From: Straminergon stramineum
Taxonomy: Eukaryota; Streptophyta; Bryopsida; Hypnales; Calliergonaceae
Assembly (NCBI GenBank): GCA_963920665.1
Contig: OY987265.1
Coordinates: 34,973,001-35,037,000 of the forward strand
Length of the DNA stretch: 64,000 bases
Direction: 5' to 3'
Part shown: one piece after another, positions 35,144-47,417 of the stretch
How the letters are laid out: every line of letters starts with the position of its first letter
Numbering within the stretch: position 1 is the first letter of the stretch
The notes under the pieces: model-generated
Told to the model about the DNA's origin: nothing
The model's database searches: none
Seen by the model: the letters and a program-made list of their open reading frames with translations, nothing else
Position numbers and translations under genes: made by a program

Positions 35144-37363
35144 TAAGAAAAATCAAAGTCCCTTGATGGGTTCAATTCTTTTGTAATGACTAGCTCACTT
35201 CTTGAGTTAGTTCGTACTCAAACTTCTTCACTATCACTATGTGGATGTACCAATGCAAAGCCTCCTCTCTTTTGGTCTAAAACCAATAAATTTTTGGAAG
35301 GCGAATTTTTTTTAAACTTATAACAAAAAATGATTAAAAAATTGTTAAAGAAATGTAGATTCTCACCGACAATAATACCCTATACAAGGGTCAAATTTTG
35401 CATCAATTAAACAAATTTTTTTGTCAAAAGTGCCACATTAAGTATACCTTGAGATTTCTCCATTCAAAAATTGAATTGTATGCTGACAAAATATCCTCAA
35501 TGTTGGGCAACATTGGATTTCACCTTATGACGGATGTGGCATCATGATACATTTTGAAATTTTGGGGAAACTTAACATTATGAGAAGCTTTTACTCATGG
35601 CATTCTATCAAGGGAAGGCCTTATGAAAAAGCTTCCCACTATATGCGCAATCTTGTGATTGGTCAAGGATGACACAAAACATTCTTAAATCCTTTTGAGG
35701 GATCCTCTTTGCTTTCTTTAGAAGCAAACATCCTCCAACAATTAACTAATTAATGAAATATTTGGTTTTAAAGTTAGAAGTTGTGTTTTGATTGGTTACT
35801 ATCTTAACTCGTAAAACCTTGAAGCCTGATTCCAAGCCATTTTCCACTCAACAAGCTTATTAACATAATCCCAAAAGTCGAAAGGCATATAAGCACATGA
35901 TTTTGACTTATGAGCCTCTGAACTTGGGCTTTTCAAAAGTTTTGATCATTACATGAAGGAGTAAAATTATTTCAAAGCCTTGTAAGTCAAAATCATGTGC
36001 TCATTTGTCTTTCAACTCTTGGAATTATGTTAAGAAGCTTGTTGAGAGTGTGTATCAAAATTTCAGCCCGATTGGACCTATCTATCATGGGTGCTTGAAT
36101 TGCCCCTACTTCAAAAAAAGTGTCCTTTTGAGGCATAACTTTTTATCCGCCATTTGGATTGTTGTAAAATTTTCTAGGAATCAAGATACTAGTGAAGCAC
36201 ATCTCTAATAAAAATTTCACAGGAATCCAACAAATATTGCATGAGGAAGGGCTTGCCTCAAAGTGAAAATGACCTGAAATAATGCCTTTAGACTTTTATT
36301 AGGAGTTTTTCAATGTGCCCTACCATGTATCTAGGAAAAAAATATCCTTTCTTTCCTAAGATCATAGGAACTCATTGGAAAATTGCAAGCTAAGAATGTT
36401 ATGCGTACATTCCATAGAAACTCACTTTTGATAGGGAATTTTGGTGAACAAACTCCTTGTAAGGTAACAACACCTACTTGTGACCCTTTCTAAATGCCCC
36501 CCCCTAAGGATTCTTGCATAAAAGGTACAACATCTATTTATGGGAGCTGAAGGTTGATTTTGAGAACACCCATTTTTAGCACTTTGTAAATTCATAGTAT
36601 ATTCATGTGGTGTCCAAAAAGCTTTTTAAGTGAATATAAAATAAAGCCATTTTGACTACCGGCGAGACCCCACAAAGTCTTTTTCAATATAATATTGGGA
36701 AGCATGTTGAATTGTTTATTTGGACACATTTAAGTACAATTAGAGAAAAACAACTTGTAGCAGGGATGGCTTGAATTAAGGGCCTATTAACATTTGATCC
36801 CTCATATAATTACAAGGGTGGAATTACCTTATTTGCTAGCCCATTTCAAATAGTTGAAATTCATCTCTCTTCCATTTCAGCCCTTCATAACATTGTTTAC
36901 CTATGAGACATTCTTGAAAAGGGGACCCCTACAAAGAACGAAATTGTCTTCTATGTCTCCTCAGCCAACCCCAATCCTTGAGTGAAATACTAAGTCCCTC
37001 CCAAGCATCTAGCAAAGCATAATACCTTCTCAGCAATGGTGAGGACCATTGCCTCGTTGAATCTGACCCTCACGTCCGGTAGGCTACAACCGTGGACCTC
37101 AACGAAAGCTTCCTGCGTTGCGGACAGAAAATGCCCATTGGTCCTCCTCCTCATTCTCTATCCCCTGCTTTTGAGGTTTTGGCATTTCCAGAAGCTCCAA
37201 ACACACGCTCAAATTCGTCCATAACCGAGCACCCAATTGCTCCAGCACCAACAATCTCATCGTCAGTTTCCACAAACCCTTGTTGTCGCACAGCTTCATT
37301 GCTGTGAAGCAGTGTTCCAGGGCAGCGGTATTGGTGTTGCACCAATTCGGTCGGAGTTTCGCC
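35144..37363. other. Intergenic DNA upstream of HCF106
   Basis: There is no gene. A 40-bp inverted repeat is listed separately. At 36132-36235 there is another ATAACTTTTTATCCGCC module related to those in elements B and C. From about 36960 the GC content rises toward the HCF106 5' leader (CGTCCGGTAGGC; GCTCCAGCACC), which is probably promoter plus 5' UTR; no start site can be fixed. Confidence 0.45.
35871..36022. repeat. Inverted repeat with 40-bp arms and 72-bp loop
   Basis: The left arm 35871-35910 and right arm 35983-36022 are reverse complements apart from a few mismatches. The central 22 bases (AGCACATGATTTTGACTTA on the left) match almost perfectly. The folded RNA would form a single long stem. 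It could be a MITE remnant or a hairpin RNA source. Confidence 0.6.
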
Positions 37364-40298
37364 ATGGCGAAAACGACAGTTGTCTCCCAAGCCTCCCTGC
37401 TGCCCTCCTGCGCCGCTCATTTCTCCCGCACTCTCCACGAATCCTGTAATCCCAGCTCAGTCTCCGTGCGCGCTGCTCTGCAAAGCTGCAAAACTTTCAC
37501 ACCTCGCTCGTCGTCGTCATTGAGAGCCAGCACCGCTTCTTGGAGCTCCGCCTCTTCGTCGTTTCAAGGACGCCTCTGTCTGGTTCTCACATGCCCCAAT
37601 GGTACGCATTACGCTCCATCTCTATTTTCTGTTTGCAATTCTAGGTTTGGGCGTGGAAGTGGGGGGATTTTGGATTTTGCAATTCTAGGATTGGAGATTT
37701 TGGCTTCTGTGGGGTTCAGTTCAGGTGTGTTGTTGGTTATGGCATTTGAATGTTTTGAGAATTGCGATTTTTGATGTGGGTTTTGGTAAATTAGGTGAGT
37801 GGAGGGAGAACAGGAGAAGTGGCGTGAGAGCGTCGTTGCTGGGAGTGGGTGCGCCGGAAGCGTTGGTGATAGGGGTGGTGGCACTGCTCGTGTTTGGGCC
37901 TAAAGGACTTGCAGAGGTATCAATTGTGTTCTCCCCACTATTTATAGCTTTAGATAGAAATTTTTACTATTTCATTGATTACAATACATGATGGACTCGA
38001 TAATGCCAATTCAAAGGACAGTTTTCAATTACAACAAAAAACAGATGTTTCTAAAATCTGATTTTCTGACCCAATCTGCAGAAACCAATGTCCATTGGAT
38101 CGTTGTTAACCCTCAAACTTTCACCTTTTGATTCTAAGTATACGAGAAGGTTGTTACAGTCAAGGTTTAGAATTCAAAATTCAATTCGTGGGGGAAAGTT
38201 TGTGCACTTGAATTTCATTAATTGCATATCGTCAAAATCATATTCCTTAGTGAACTGTAGTACAATTATGAGGTGTGAATATTATGGAGGGTACATATTA
38301 GGGGTTCTAATCCTAAATCTCTCATCCATTAAGACTCCACCATATCAGCTTCAAAATCCTGCATTGGAATTTTGATATTGTGGAAAGGGCAGGGTTGATA
38401 TTTCCGGAAATGGGAATGCTGAGATGGGGTATCCTGTGAGGTGGATCACTTTTTGGAATTTCCTCCTTTAATGCTTCCTTTCAGAGTTTCGTGTCAAACA
38501 GTGCCTCTCGAATCGAAGAGCTGGTCTATGCAGGATTTGGCCTTAAGAATTCTCTTACTGAACGTGGAGACTTAGCAAATACAGCTAGAGGGCCACAATT
38601 ATACGGATGTGAGTTTCCGATTTTGGATCAAGCTTTGAAAATGAGACTGATTTTGGCGTTGTGATTGCAGGTTGCTCGCACCTTGGGCAAGTCATTGCGG
38701 GCTTTTCAACCTACAATCAAAGAGCTCCAGGTACCAAATACGCTATGCTATTGTGGACTCAGAGGTTAAAGATGTTCGTTACCGGTAGTTCCTGTTTTTT
38801 GCAATCCCTAGATTTGTTCAATTTCGCTATATCTTGGATAGAATGCACTCTGTCTGAATGGGTTGCACTTGTTAACCAATAGCAATTTATTGTTTGTCCT
38901 TATTCAGTTATATCATCGGGTTTATGCTGCTGGATTTGGATATTTCTTATCGTTGAGGTCCGAGACTTTTCGCTCTCATTTTCTAGTCTCATTGAGTCTC
39001 ACTAGAATGCAGCTGGTTTGATCAAAGGAACTGGAAAGCGGACTAGGAACTATTGAACTGCCGGGAGGCGGCGGAATGGTTACGGTTGTTCAGTCCTCAT
39101 CTGCTTTTGTGCGGGGTTTATTAATCTCAGAAACTGGATTGGTTGTGACAGCAAGTTTCTAGGGAGTTCAAGGCAACTTTAGAGCAAGAAATAGGTTTAG
39201 ATGAGATACGCAACCCTTCCTCTAATGACTCCCTACCGCAGTCTCGATCCCGTCCGAACTCCGTCCCTTCTACTCCCACCTCCATGCCGTCCACCCTTGA
39301 AGCACCGCCGTCAGCACCTAAAACAGGCAAGACACTGCTAAAAGAGGGTTTGTGATAAGCCGTTTAGGCTATAACTGTTCTTTTAATTCTTAGAGAATGG
39401 TGACCTTACTGTCTTCATTGAACACTCTCCATGGCCAACATATTGAGTATTACCCGAGTTGACATCGTTCTCCCGCTGGGGTGTCTGTTTGTAGAGGATG
39501 GCCCTGCCCAACCCAAACCTTACACGACAGAAGACTATGTTCGGATCACTGAGGATCAAACCAATGCTTTAGTGACAGAGGAACAGCGCAAAGGTACATT
39601 TATCCTACTATTTAATTTTCAGTAGTTGTCATGCTGGAATAAGAAGTAATGGTAGGAGTGATTTTCTTCGTGCAGAAGCAACTATCGGAAAGAGTTTGGG
39701 TTGTGAAGGATGAGCACTGTGGTCTGCTCGTAGTTAAACCCCAAGCAAACCGGGCGTTATGTTTTCTTGGTACTCTTGAGTGTCGAATATGAGGACTTTT
39801 TTATGTTCAATTTTAATTTTTTTGGCCAACTCATGTATTGGTTCTTCATTGATTCTGGTGATTTTTAAGTTACTCCTTTCCGGATTATGTTTATTCCCAA
39901 TATGATCGATGAACTTAGTCATTTTAGAGCCATGAAATCTGTGTTCTGTAGGGTTAACAAGTCAAGCATGTTTTTTGATGAGTCCTTTGATTTTGTGAGT
40001 TCAAGAGATTTTCCAGATTCTTTACAGTTTCTCTCTATGGAACAACCGTGAGCCATGCCATTGAAGATGAATTTGATAATGCTCTTATGCTCACGTGGAT
40101 TGTATTTTGGCAGCCTCTGCAGCTGCTGCTTGGGGAGGCTCTCCTCCAGTGGAGAATGGAGCAGAGGTCTCCAGTGAAGGCCAAGCTGATACGTCAGCAG
40201 ATTCTTCATCCAACGAGAGTAGTGAAACATCCCAAGTGGGAAGCACACCGACTAAACCAATAGGAAATCCTACTGGTAATGGCAGCCCGAAGCCTTAG
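37364..40298 (+). CDS. HCF106: Thylakoid twin-arginine translocase component TatB/HCF106, six exons
   Basis: This is the chloroplast TatB-type receptor subunit. With TatC it binds twin-arginine (delta-pH pathway) precursors at the thylakoid membrane. Exons are 37364-37601, 37795-37916, 38671-38730, 39152-39347, 39495-39593 and 40114-40298. All are GT-AG and in frame, giving 299 aa. Residues 1 to about 92 are Ser/Arg-rich like a transit peptide. GVGAPEALVIGVVALLVFGP (96-115) is the membrane helix with the conserved Glu101 and the Gly-Pro hinge. KGLAEVARTLGKSLRAFQP is the amphipathic helix, followed by TIKELQ and REFKATLEQEIGLDEI. The Pro/Ser-rich stromal tail ends with an ASAAAAW stretch and many acidic/Ser residues, as in plant HCF106 and unlike Tha4. 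The start is the first ATG in good context (GCCATGGCG). Confidence 0.92.
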
Positions 40299-41081
40299 AA
40301 GCCCAAGTATATGCTGACGTAATTCTTTACTAGAACCAGAAATTTGAGCAGTTTAATCTGTTGAGTTGTGTATTATTTCGGCTTTTCTTCAACAAAGTTT
40401 CTACTGCAAACCTTTGTTTGTATGTTGGGTGCTTCAAATGGACAATCTTCTTTCTTACTGGCATCTCCATGATAGATTTTCGCCACTTTTAACTACAGTG
40501 AACCGTAGAGTGTGCTTTCTTGGAGCTGTGGAGAGATGTGGAGGGATCACTTTGGGTTCAAGAACCAAATCTGTTGAGATCAGATTTGATCACTATGTAA
40601 GATTATTTTTAACTATTTCAAAGTGGGAGGTTCTAGACCCACTAGAAGTGATAGTAAATGACTCCATGGGCAGGCCTTAGAAGTCAACTGAGTGTAAGAA
40701 TAAATGAGTAGCTAGGGCTACAAATTTGAATATCCTCTAGTGTACCTTATTTACCAAAACACAAACGGAAAGACAACTCCTGTGCTAAGTATCATATAGT
40801 GAATCTGTCATTTAGAAGCCAACCTCATGTTCTAAATATGTGACTGTCTCCATCTCAAGGATGTGAGTGACATAACATTATTAACACCTGCAGATGGGAT
40901 GTCTTGGGGGATAGTGTAGCTGAGACAATTGTGACTTGCTTAAGGTTAAGAGCTGCAAGTGCGTTCTGCCTCTGGCCATTTACTGAGGGAAACATCTTGC
41001 TATGGAAGGTAACAACTGACCTGGTTAAAGACCAGCGATTTCTGAGCTCTCACATTGACTAGGATCCAATTGGCCAGCTTT
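40299..41081. other. HCF106 3' flank, no further gene seen
   Basis: This probably contains the HCF106 3' UTR at the left. A 104-codon frame at 40366-40680 has no recognisable domain and no codon signature to support it. Nothing else was identified. Confidence 0.45.
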
Positions 41082-41426
41082 CTACGCATCCTTAACTTTC
41101 CGAATGACCAGCTTGGCCCGTTTCTTGACCTCCAACTTGAACCCTTTATCCGTCGCTTCCTTGCTGACGATAGTGACAGGTCGCAGCAGAGGTCCCAACT
41201 CCGCGAACAACGCCGAAGAGTCGACGAAGTTGAACCCACCAGGCTCACCAGGGCCAGTAAATGTGTAATACCGGGCACAATCCCAAGCTCTCCGACCTTC
41301 ATTGACAGTGGCGTACGTCCCCATTCATAACTTCCATTTGAAACTCCGCGGCCTGTACTCCATCACATAATGCCCCAGATTCTCCCGAAATCCTACTCCG
41401 GCCTCACGCGCTCCCTCGTCTGCCAT
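41082..41426 (-). pseudogene. AP2/ERF-domain gene fragment with a stop at the conserved Trp
   Basis: The minus strand from ATG 41426 reads MADEGAREAGVG, then an AP2-like block (HYVMEYRPRSFKWKL, stop, MGTYATVNEGRRAWDCARYYTF, GGFNF), then SSALFAELGPLLRPVTIV and a Lys/Arg-rich end. AP2/ERF domains have a WGxYVAEIR strand, then LWLGTY, then an EAARAYDxA helix, then FNF. All are matched here except that the Trp codon of LWxGTY is TGA (41325-41327) and the first Trp is Leu. The frame is otherwise open for 114 codons. High GC compared with the flanks supports a former coding sequence. It is a short gene or a fragment of a DNA-binding transcription factor, inactivated by this stop unless the stop is strain-specific. 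Confidence 0.6.
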
Positions 41427-41639
41427 CTTTGTAAGATTTCCAGGTGGCCTGGCAGGCTGGCACTTGCCCTTAGCTCTTGTGTCCTGCAAGTCTGCTTTCG
41501 ATCAACTTAGGCCAGTTCTGTTGCATTATTCATCAATACAATGTTCGCAAGCTTCTAGTGATCGAACGGTGTGTGCAGAGAAATCGGTAGTGCTTCCTGA
41601 GAACTTAGAACTGTGACTTGCACTTGTGTCTATTCACAT

Positions 41640-42180
41640 GCTATCTACTGTGACCAGCTCAGCAATTTATATGTCTCGGTTCAATGCTGGGTTCTATGCA
41701 GCAACAACAATGTTTGCAAATCTCCAAAGTTAGAATGCATCATCTAGGACAAGGGTGTCGGTCGGAGTTGGTCCGTAGAAGAAGGCAATTTCAGAGTAGC
41801 ATTTAGAAACCCTATGATGGGACTAGTACTCAAGAGAAAGAAGAGTTGTGATAGTCTAGCGAATGTCGTAACAAAACTGAAAATCACGGAGCAGGAATTG
41901 TGAGAAATCGTTAGTTCTTCTGAAGAAATTGGAACCACGTATAGCACTTGTGACCTGCAAAAAACTCAACAAGAAATCTACTCTGATCAATTCCGCTATC
42001 TGTCTCCGATCTAATGCAGCAACAACAATGTTAGCGAACAACGCATCTTGTAGGGGTGTCGGAGCTGGCCTCTAGACGAAGGCCTTCAGAAACTCTATGG
42101 AGGGACGTACTAAAACTTCAATTTGAGAAAAGGACAATCATGTTGTGCCCAATTTGGTGATAACAGACCTGCAAATGCAA
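41640..42180. repeat. Diverged tandem duplication, ~320-bp period
   Basis: Two collinear blocks share ATGCAGCAACAACAATGTT, AGGGGTGTCGG/AAGGGTGTCGG, GAAGGC and the GGGACTAGTACT/GGGACGTACT word. They start near 41695 and 42015. A weaker third copy may begin near 41530. No protein is recognised in either strand. Confidence 0.5.
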
Positions 42181-45100
42181 GGCAAGAATGGCGAGGTTTT
42201 GACTCCTCTGATGCTCAGAAAATAAGATATAGTATTTATTCTGAAGGACATCATTACTGCTGAACATTGGTGGGAATATACATAAATATACACAGGGAAG
42301 GTATCTGTTAATTCTGTTTGTCTCAACTCTCAAAGTCTATCACATTGATTGTCTGCCAAAAGATTCAATAATGCAGTACTGTACTACACTATATGCAGTG
42401 TTGAAGACATACAAGTCTCTATCTGGCGGTAAACTGTGGAGAGTTGATAGTTGATACCTTCAGAGCATCGCCACCGTGGGGCGGTGAGATCCCCATGGGA
42501 AACTTGGCTCGGCGAGCACTGTGGAAATTCTGGGCACTGAAGCTCTTGTTATCCCCATTGACACCAAGCCTTCTGCTCTCCTCACCAATGTACGCTCCTC
42601 AGTTCTCACCGTGCTATAAAGCGTTGACTCCCTATATCCCATTATTTATTTGAAACAAACGAATGCCTCCCTGGCTCCCCATTATGTAGGACCCCAATTG
42701 TGGCTCCAATGCATGCGGTGGGATCAGCCACCTCATACCCAAAAGTTTCACCCTGCGCCCTCCGATAGACATAATTGCACTGACACCGGGCTCGCTCCCA
42801 ACTTCCCCACATATGCCAAGTTGGGATACCTTGGCGAAATTGGGCGTGCTCGGTGTTCTGAAATCTACTCCCAGTGCAAAAATGGGGGTGCCCAGGCTTC
42901 CGGCCCCTCCCAAATCCACCCCGGCAAGGTGTGGTGAGTGCAGGTGGGGATGCTTTTACCTTTGTCCTGTTTCTATCACGGCAACACATTTGAAGTTTGA
43001 AATTAACTTATTACTCCTCATTGCAAATTAAACTATCCTGAAATTTAGTATATAATAGAACTTCTGTAAAGTCTACTTTTCTAAGCCAATAACCTCTGGA
43101 AAGTAAAATTATTCTTTCAATCTTGGCCTGGACACATTGGAGATGTACAAAATAAGTAAAAAGAAAAAGCAACTTTCATTGAATTTGGAATCCAAATGTT
43201 GTTCTAGAGAATGAAACTTCACAAAATTACAACCCACTAAAAAAATCTTCAAACACTATGAATGTAGCAAACCCTCTCTAAGGCAAAAACTTCTCTAATG
43301 TAATATTTTCCTATGGTCCTTGGCAATTACCTTATGGAAGTTCTATTATATCAACAACCCTTTCTAAATAATGCTCTCTTCCTACTAATTGCTAAATAAT
43401 GACACCCTTAAAAATTTAACCCTTGATTATATAATGACACTCCTAATACTCTTAAATTTAACTAAACGAGTTTCTATTGACACTTTGACTAGATTAATTT
43501 TTTCTAGATTTTGAACTTCAAGGAATAAGTAACAAAATACTACGTATCTCTATTATTTTTCTTGTTATTAACATTTTTATCATCATGATTCAAATGTAGC
43601 CTTTCATGTTGTTGTCATCACCCCCTCAATGCTAAAGTACTAAATAATGTATCCCTTTACCCTCACATTCCATACCACTAGCCTAAAATATCATATTTAA
43701 GCAATTACATATCACTTACAGTAATAGTGTCAAAACACCTGTAGTACAAACATTTGGGGTAGGATCTACATAGGATTGTATGCCCCATGGCACCACATGT
43801 GCAAGATTGCAACTTTATAGTACGTTTCAACCACCACCATTCCAAATTATTCCTTATTGCCAAGTATAAAGGGAGCATAGTGAAAATTGCCCTACAATGT
43901 ATACAAACTTTTGGATCCTTATGTGTCACAAAGCGGACAACAAAAGTGAATAATTTTCTTGAAATTTCTAAAGCAAACAAAAGAACTTCAATGGTAGTCG
44001 TTTACAGAAGTTTTCACCATTCCAATTTACAATCAACTAAGTGATGTGTGCAAATCAATAATTTCCAAAAGGATCCATTGATCCACAATGCAGATTTCAA
44101 GATTATAAGGTTTGACCAATGTGGTTTTCCGAGAATTTAAAATTTGAGCATCTAAAAAACATTCCCTTGGACTCACAAAGGTTGATGCAAGAACTTTCAC
44201 ACAATCATGTTCATTTTCAAAAAACTAAAAAATGATTTTCTAAAAGAACATTTATTGCCAAAAGATATTATACAACTAGGCCCAACATTGGAGTTGACCC
44301 TAATGATGTAGACAACAACTCCACCAATGAACAAAGTAAAAAATGGTTGACTTGAAGATTAGGGGGAATTAAATTCCATATTACTATGAGATTCTCCTAA
44401 ATTAATTATTTATTATTTCAAAAACAAGAGAAAAGCTTTATTATCATTGCAAAAAGAAGAAAAAGAAGTCAAATGAAAAAACCAATCAACCAATGGTGAC
44501 TATCATCAATAATAGTTGCGTATTTTTGTTCAAACTAAGGGAGAAGAAACTACACTTCAAAACTCTCACTTTGTCACTTTGTTAGTTTTTCTCAAAATCA
44601 AAGGACACCATTGTAAACACCTAATCCTTTACCAAGTAGATTGTAAGATATTAGTGCTCAAATTGAAAAGGATTTATTTTAATACCTTACCATATCAAGA
44701 TTTTAGACTTAAAATTTTTGCAATACTAAATTTTGAGGGTGAAATTTTCATGGTGGAGAATAGAATTAATAATCTCAAAGAAAATTCAATTTATTTTAAA
44801 TTCTTTTCATTTTTGGAAAAAAATGTTAAATAGAAGTAGGTACAAGATGGAAGGAAAAAATAAGTTGTTAATAGTTCTAAACTGGAATAGGAATATGTCA
44901 ATTGTAATGGTAATTGAGATTATTTTATCAAATAATTTACTCCCTTTGAAAGATTTTGTTTTGAAAATTTGTCAAAATAAAGTTGAAAAATAAACCTAAT
45001 ATGTAAACTTTTTAGGAAGGTACAATGATTGCCAAAAAACAAGAGTCTTCATAACTTTCACATTCTAACCCAAGTGGAACGAATAAAAACTTTCCAAACA

Positions 45101-45363
45101 AAATTAAATATATTTTAGGAGAATTTTTAAAAAAAATTAATTGAAAGTTCTGGCATACTCTTTTTGGTTGCATGGGCTCAAATATTTTATGCTTAGGAGG
45201 GCATGATCTTTCTCCTAGATAACAAATGATAAAAAAATTATATTCCTATGCAAACATCTAGTACATTCTCTTACCTTCAAAATTAATTAAAAAAATCACA
45301 ACAAAATTTTGTATCATAAGAATTTGTCCAAAATTCCAAACATGCAATTTGAACCTTTAGAGA
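42181..45363. other. Intergenic DNA with a GC-rich island of unknown nature
   Basis: 42440-42640 and 42690-42940 are markedly richer in GC than the surroundings and carry overlapping open frames on both strands (up to 115 codons). One frame in the first block reads VEILGTEALVIPIDTKPSALL and looks protein-like, but I cannot assign it. It may be the relic of a coding sequence. From 43000 to 45363 the sequence is AT-rich, and no gene was identified. Confidence 0.35.
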
Positions 45364-45893
45364 TTAACCCCTAAAAGCCCAAGGGGTTTGGACAAAACAC
45401 AAATGTGTTAAAAAATATAAGTTCTATAACTTTTTTGAAGTTTGCATCAACAAAGATAATGTGAAGCACGAAAAATTGAAAGTATTTGTATGGTCAAAAT
45501 TATATAACTCTTTTTAGATTCTCTTCACAGGAATTTTAAAGATACAATTTAAAATTTTTATCAAAAATACAATTTCTCTCTTTAGCATTTTTATTATTTT
45601 TGAGATTGGTCAAATTTGTGTTTTCTATTGATTTGTGAGATCTAGTAATGAAAACACCAACACTTTCCCCAAATAGTAAATTTTTCAACACTAGACAAAT
45701 CCTAAACACTTTGTACTATTTCTCTTATAATTTTTGTTTGACTGTAGCGATCTTAGTTTTCTATGTAAATATTGAAAGACAACCCACTCTTGAAAAAAAT
45801 TGAAAAAAATTGAAAAAATAAATTTCTACCCAAAAATGCTGCCCAAAGTTGGGCAATGCCCCCCAAATGGTCCCTTGAGCACTTAGGGGTTAA
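45364..45893. mobile_element. TTAA-family element E with perfect TTAA on both sides
   Basis: TTAA 45364-45367 is followed by CCCCTAAAAGCCCAAGGGG. The right end, reverse-complemented, is TTAA (45890-45893) then CCCCTAAGTGCTCAAGGG. The interior of 522 bp is AT-rich and non-coding. The two termini agree at most of the first 18 positions, and the right one matches the left end of element B most closely. Confidence 0.78.
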
Positions 45894-46071
45894 GAACATT
45901 GCCACATTTGACCATGCCAACAAGCATGATGGATGCGAGCATTTTTTTTCTAGTTACTAAGGTGGTTCAGAGTGTTTTATTGTTATGACAATGTTTATGA
46001 ATGACTCAAAATTCAAAATTTTCTTATTACAATAAAATCAAAATTTTCAAATACACTAACAAACAAAACTA

Positions 46072-47417
46072 AGTACAAATTTGAAACATTTTCATTCAAA
46101 CATCCATAACATAAGTATCAATGAACAAAGTCCAAAAATGTATACACAAAACTTGCAGTGTGTGACATACTATACATTACCATGGAAATTTGAAGAAAAA
46201 ATTAGTTTTGATTTGAAAGAAAATTAATTTCAAAGTTTGCCATGTCTAAAACTCGGTTTTGTTCACCATTTTTGGAATTACTTTATCTTTTGTCAATCTT
46301 TTCTTAGAACTCCAAAAAAACTCTTGGTGCATTGGCATGTTGATATATATCATTTCAAATTGTTGTACACAAAAATTGAAGGAAATTTACATTTATAGAA
46401 TTCAAAATATCAACAATTTGATAAACATGCAAATGATGTTGGCTCTCACAATATTTGAATTTTTTTTTGGAATTGAAAGCATGGGATTGCATTAGCCATC
46501 ATAGAGAGAGTATAGGTTGCAACATGGACCATTGTTATATCTTCATGCCCTTGCATTTGAAATATTTATTGAAAAGGGCAATGTGTTCAATTTATGTTTT
46601 ATGGCCATATAATGCATTTTTAGATTCCATTTTATTGTCCAAAAACTAGAGTTCATGATGCATATAATTGATCAAAAGAATTCCAAAAAAAATCAATGAT
46701 TATTGCTGATATCATCAATAAACAAGAAATTGCCAAAAACTAAATTGGCCTTCTTTAAATTTCTTGTTTATTGGTGATATCAGCAATAATCATTGATTTT
46801 TTTTGGAATTCTTTTGATCAATTATATGCATCATGAACTCTAGTTTTTGGACGATAAAATGGAATCTAAAAATGCATTATATGGCTATAAAACATAAATT
46901 GAATACATTGCCCTTTTCAATAAATATTTCAAATGCAAGGGCATGAAGATATAACAATGGTCCATGTTGCAACCTATACTCTCTCTATGATGGCTAATGC
47001 AATCCCATGCTTTCAATTCCAAAAAAAAATTCAAATATTGTGAGAGCCAACATCATTTGCATGTTTATCAAATTGTTGATATTTTGAATTCTATAAATGT
47101 AAATTTCCTTCAATTTTTGTGTACAACAATTTGAAATGATATATATCAACATGCCAATGCACCAAGAGTTTTTTTGGAGTTCTAAGAAAAGATTGACAAA
47201 AGATAAAGTAATTCCAAAAATGGTGAACAAAACCGAGTTTTAGACATGGCAAACTTTGAAATTAATTTTCTTTCAAATCAAAACTAATTTTTTCTTCAAA
47301 TTTCCATGGTAATGTATAGTATGTCACACACTGCAAGTTTTGTGTATACATTTTTGGACTTTGTTCATTGATACTTATGTTATGGATGTTTGAATGAAAA
47401 TGTTTCAAATTTGTACT
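46072..47417. repeat. Near-perfect palindrome: two 660-bp arms, 26-bp spacer
   Basis: The left arm 46072-46731 and right arm 46758-47417 are reverse complements with only a handful of substitutions, mostly transitions (for example near 46629, 46715, 46868, 46885 and 46901), and no indels that I found. Both arms carry the same 78-codon open frame (46259-46495 plus; 46994-47230 minus), with no similarity to a known protein and a composition that looks accidental. The inversion axis is at 46744.5. A transcript would fold into a perfect long hairpin of over 600 bp, suited to siRNA production. The near identity points to a recent inverted duplication or to gene conversion between the arms. Confidence 0.93.

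Noticed and set aside
46259..47230. Two identical 78-codon genes in opposite orientation
   Set aside because: They are the same arm of a palindrome read twice. The sequence is AT-rich and its translation has no known domain, so the repeat itself is the feature.
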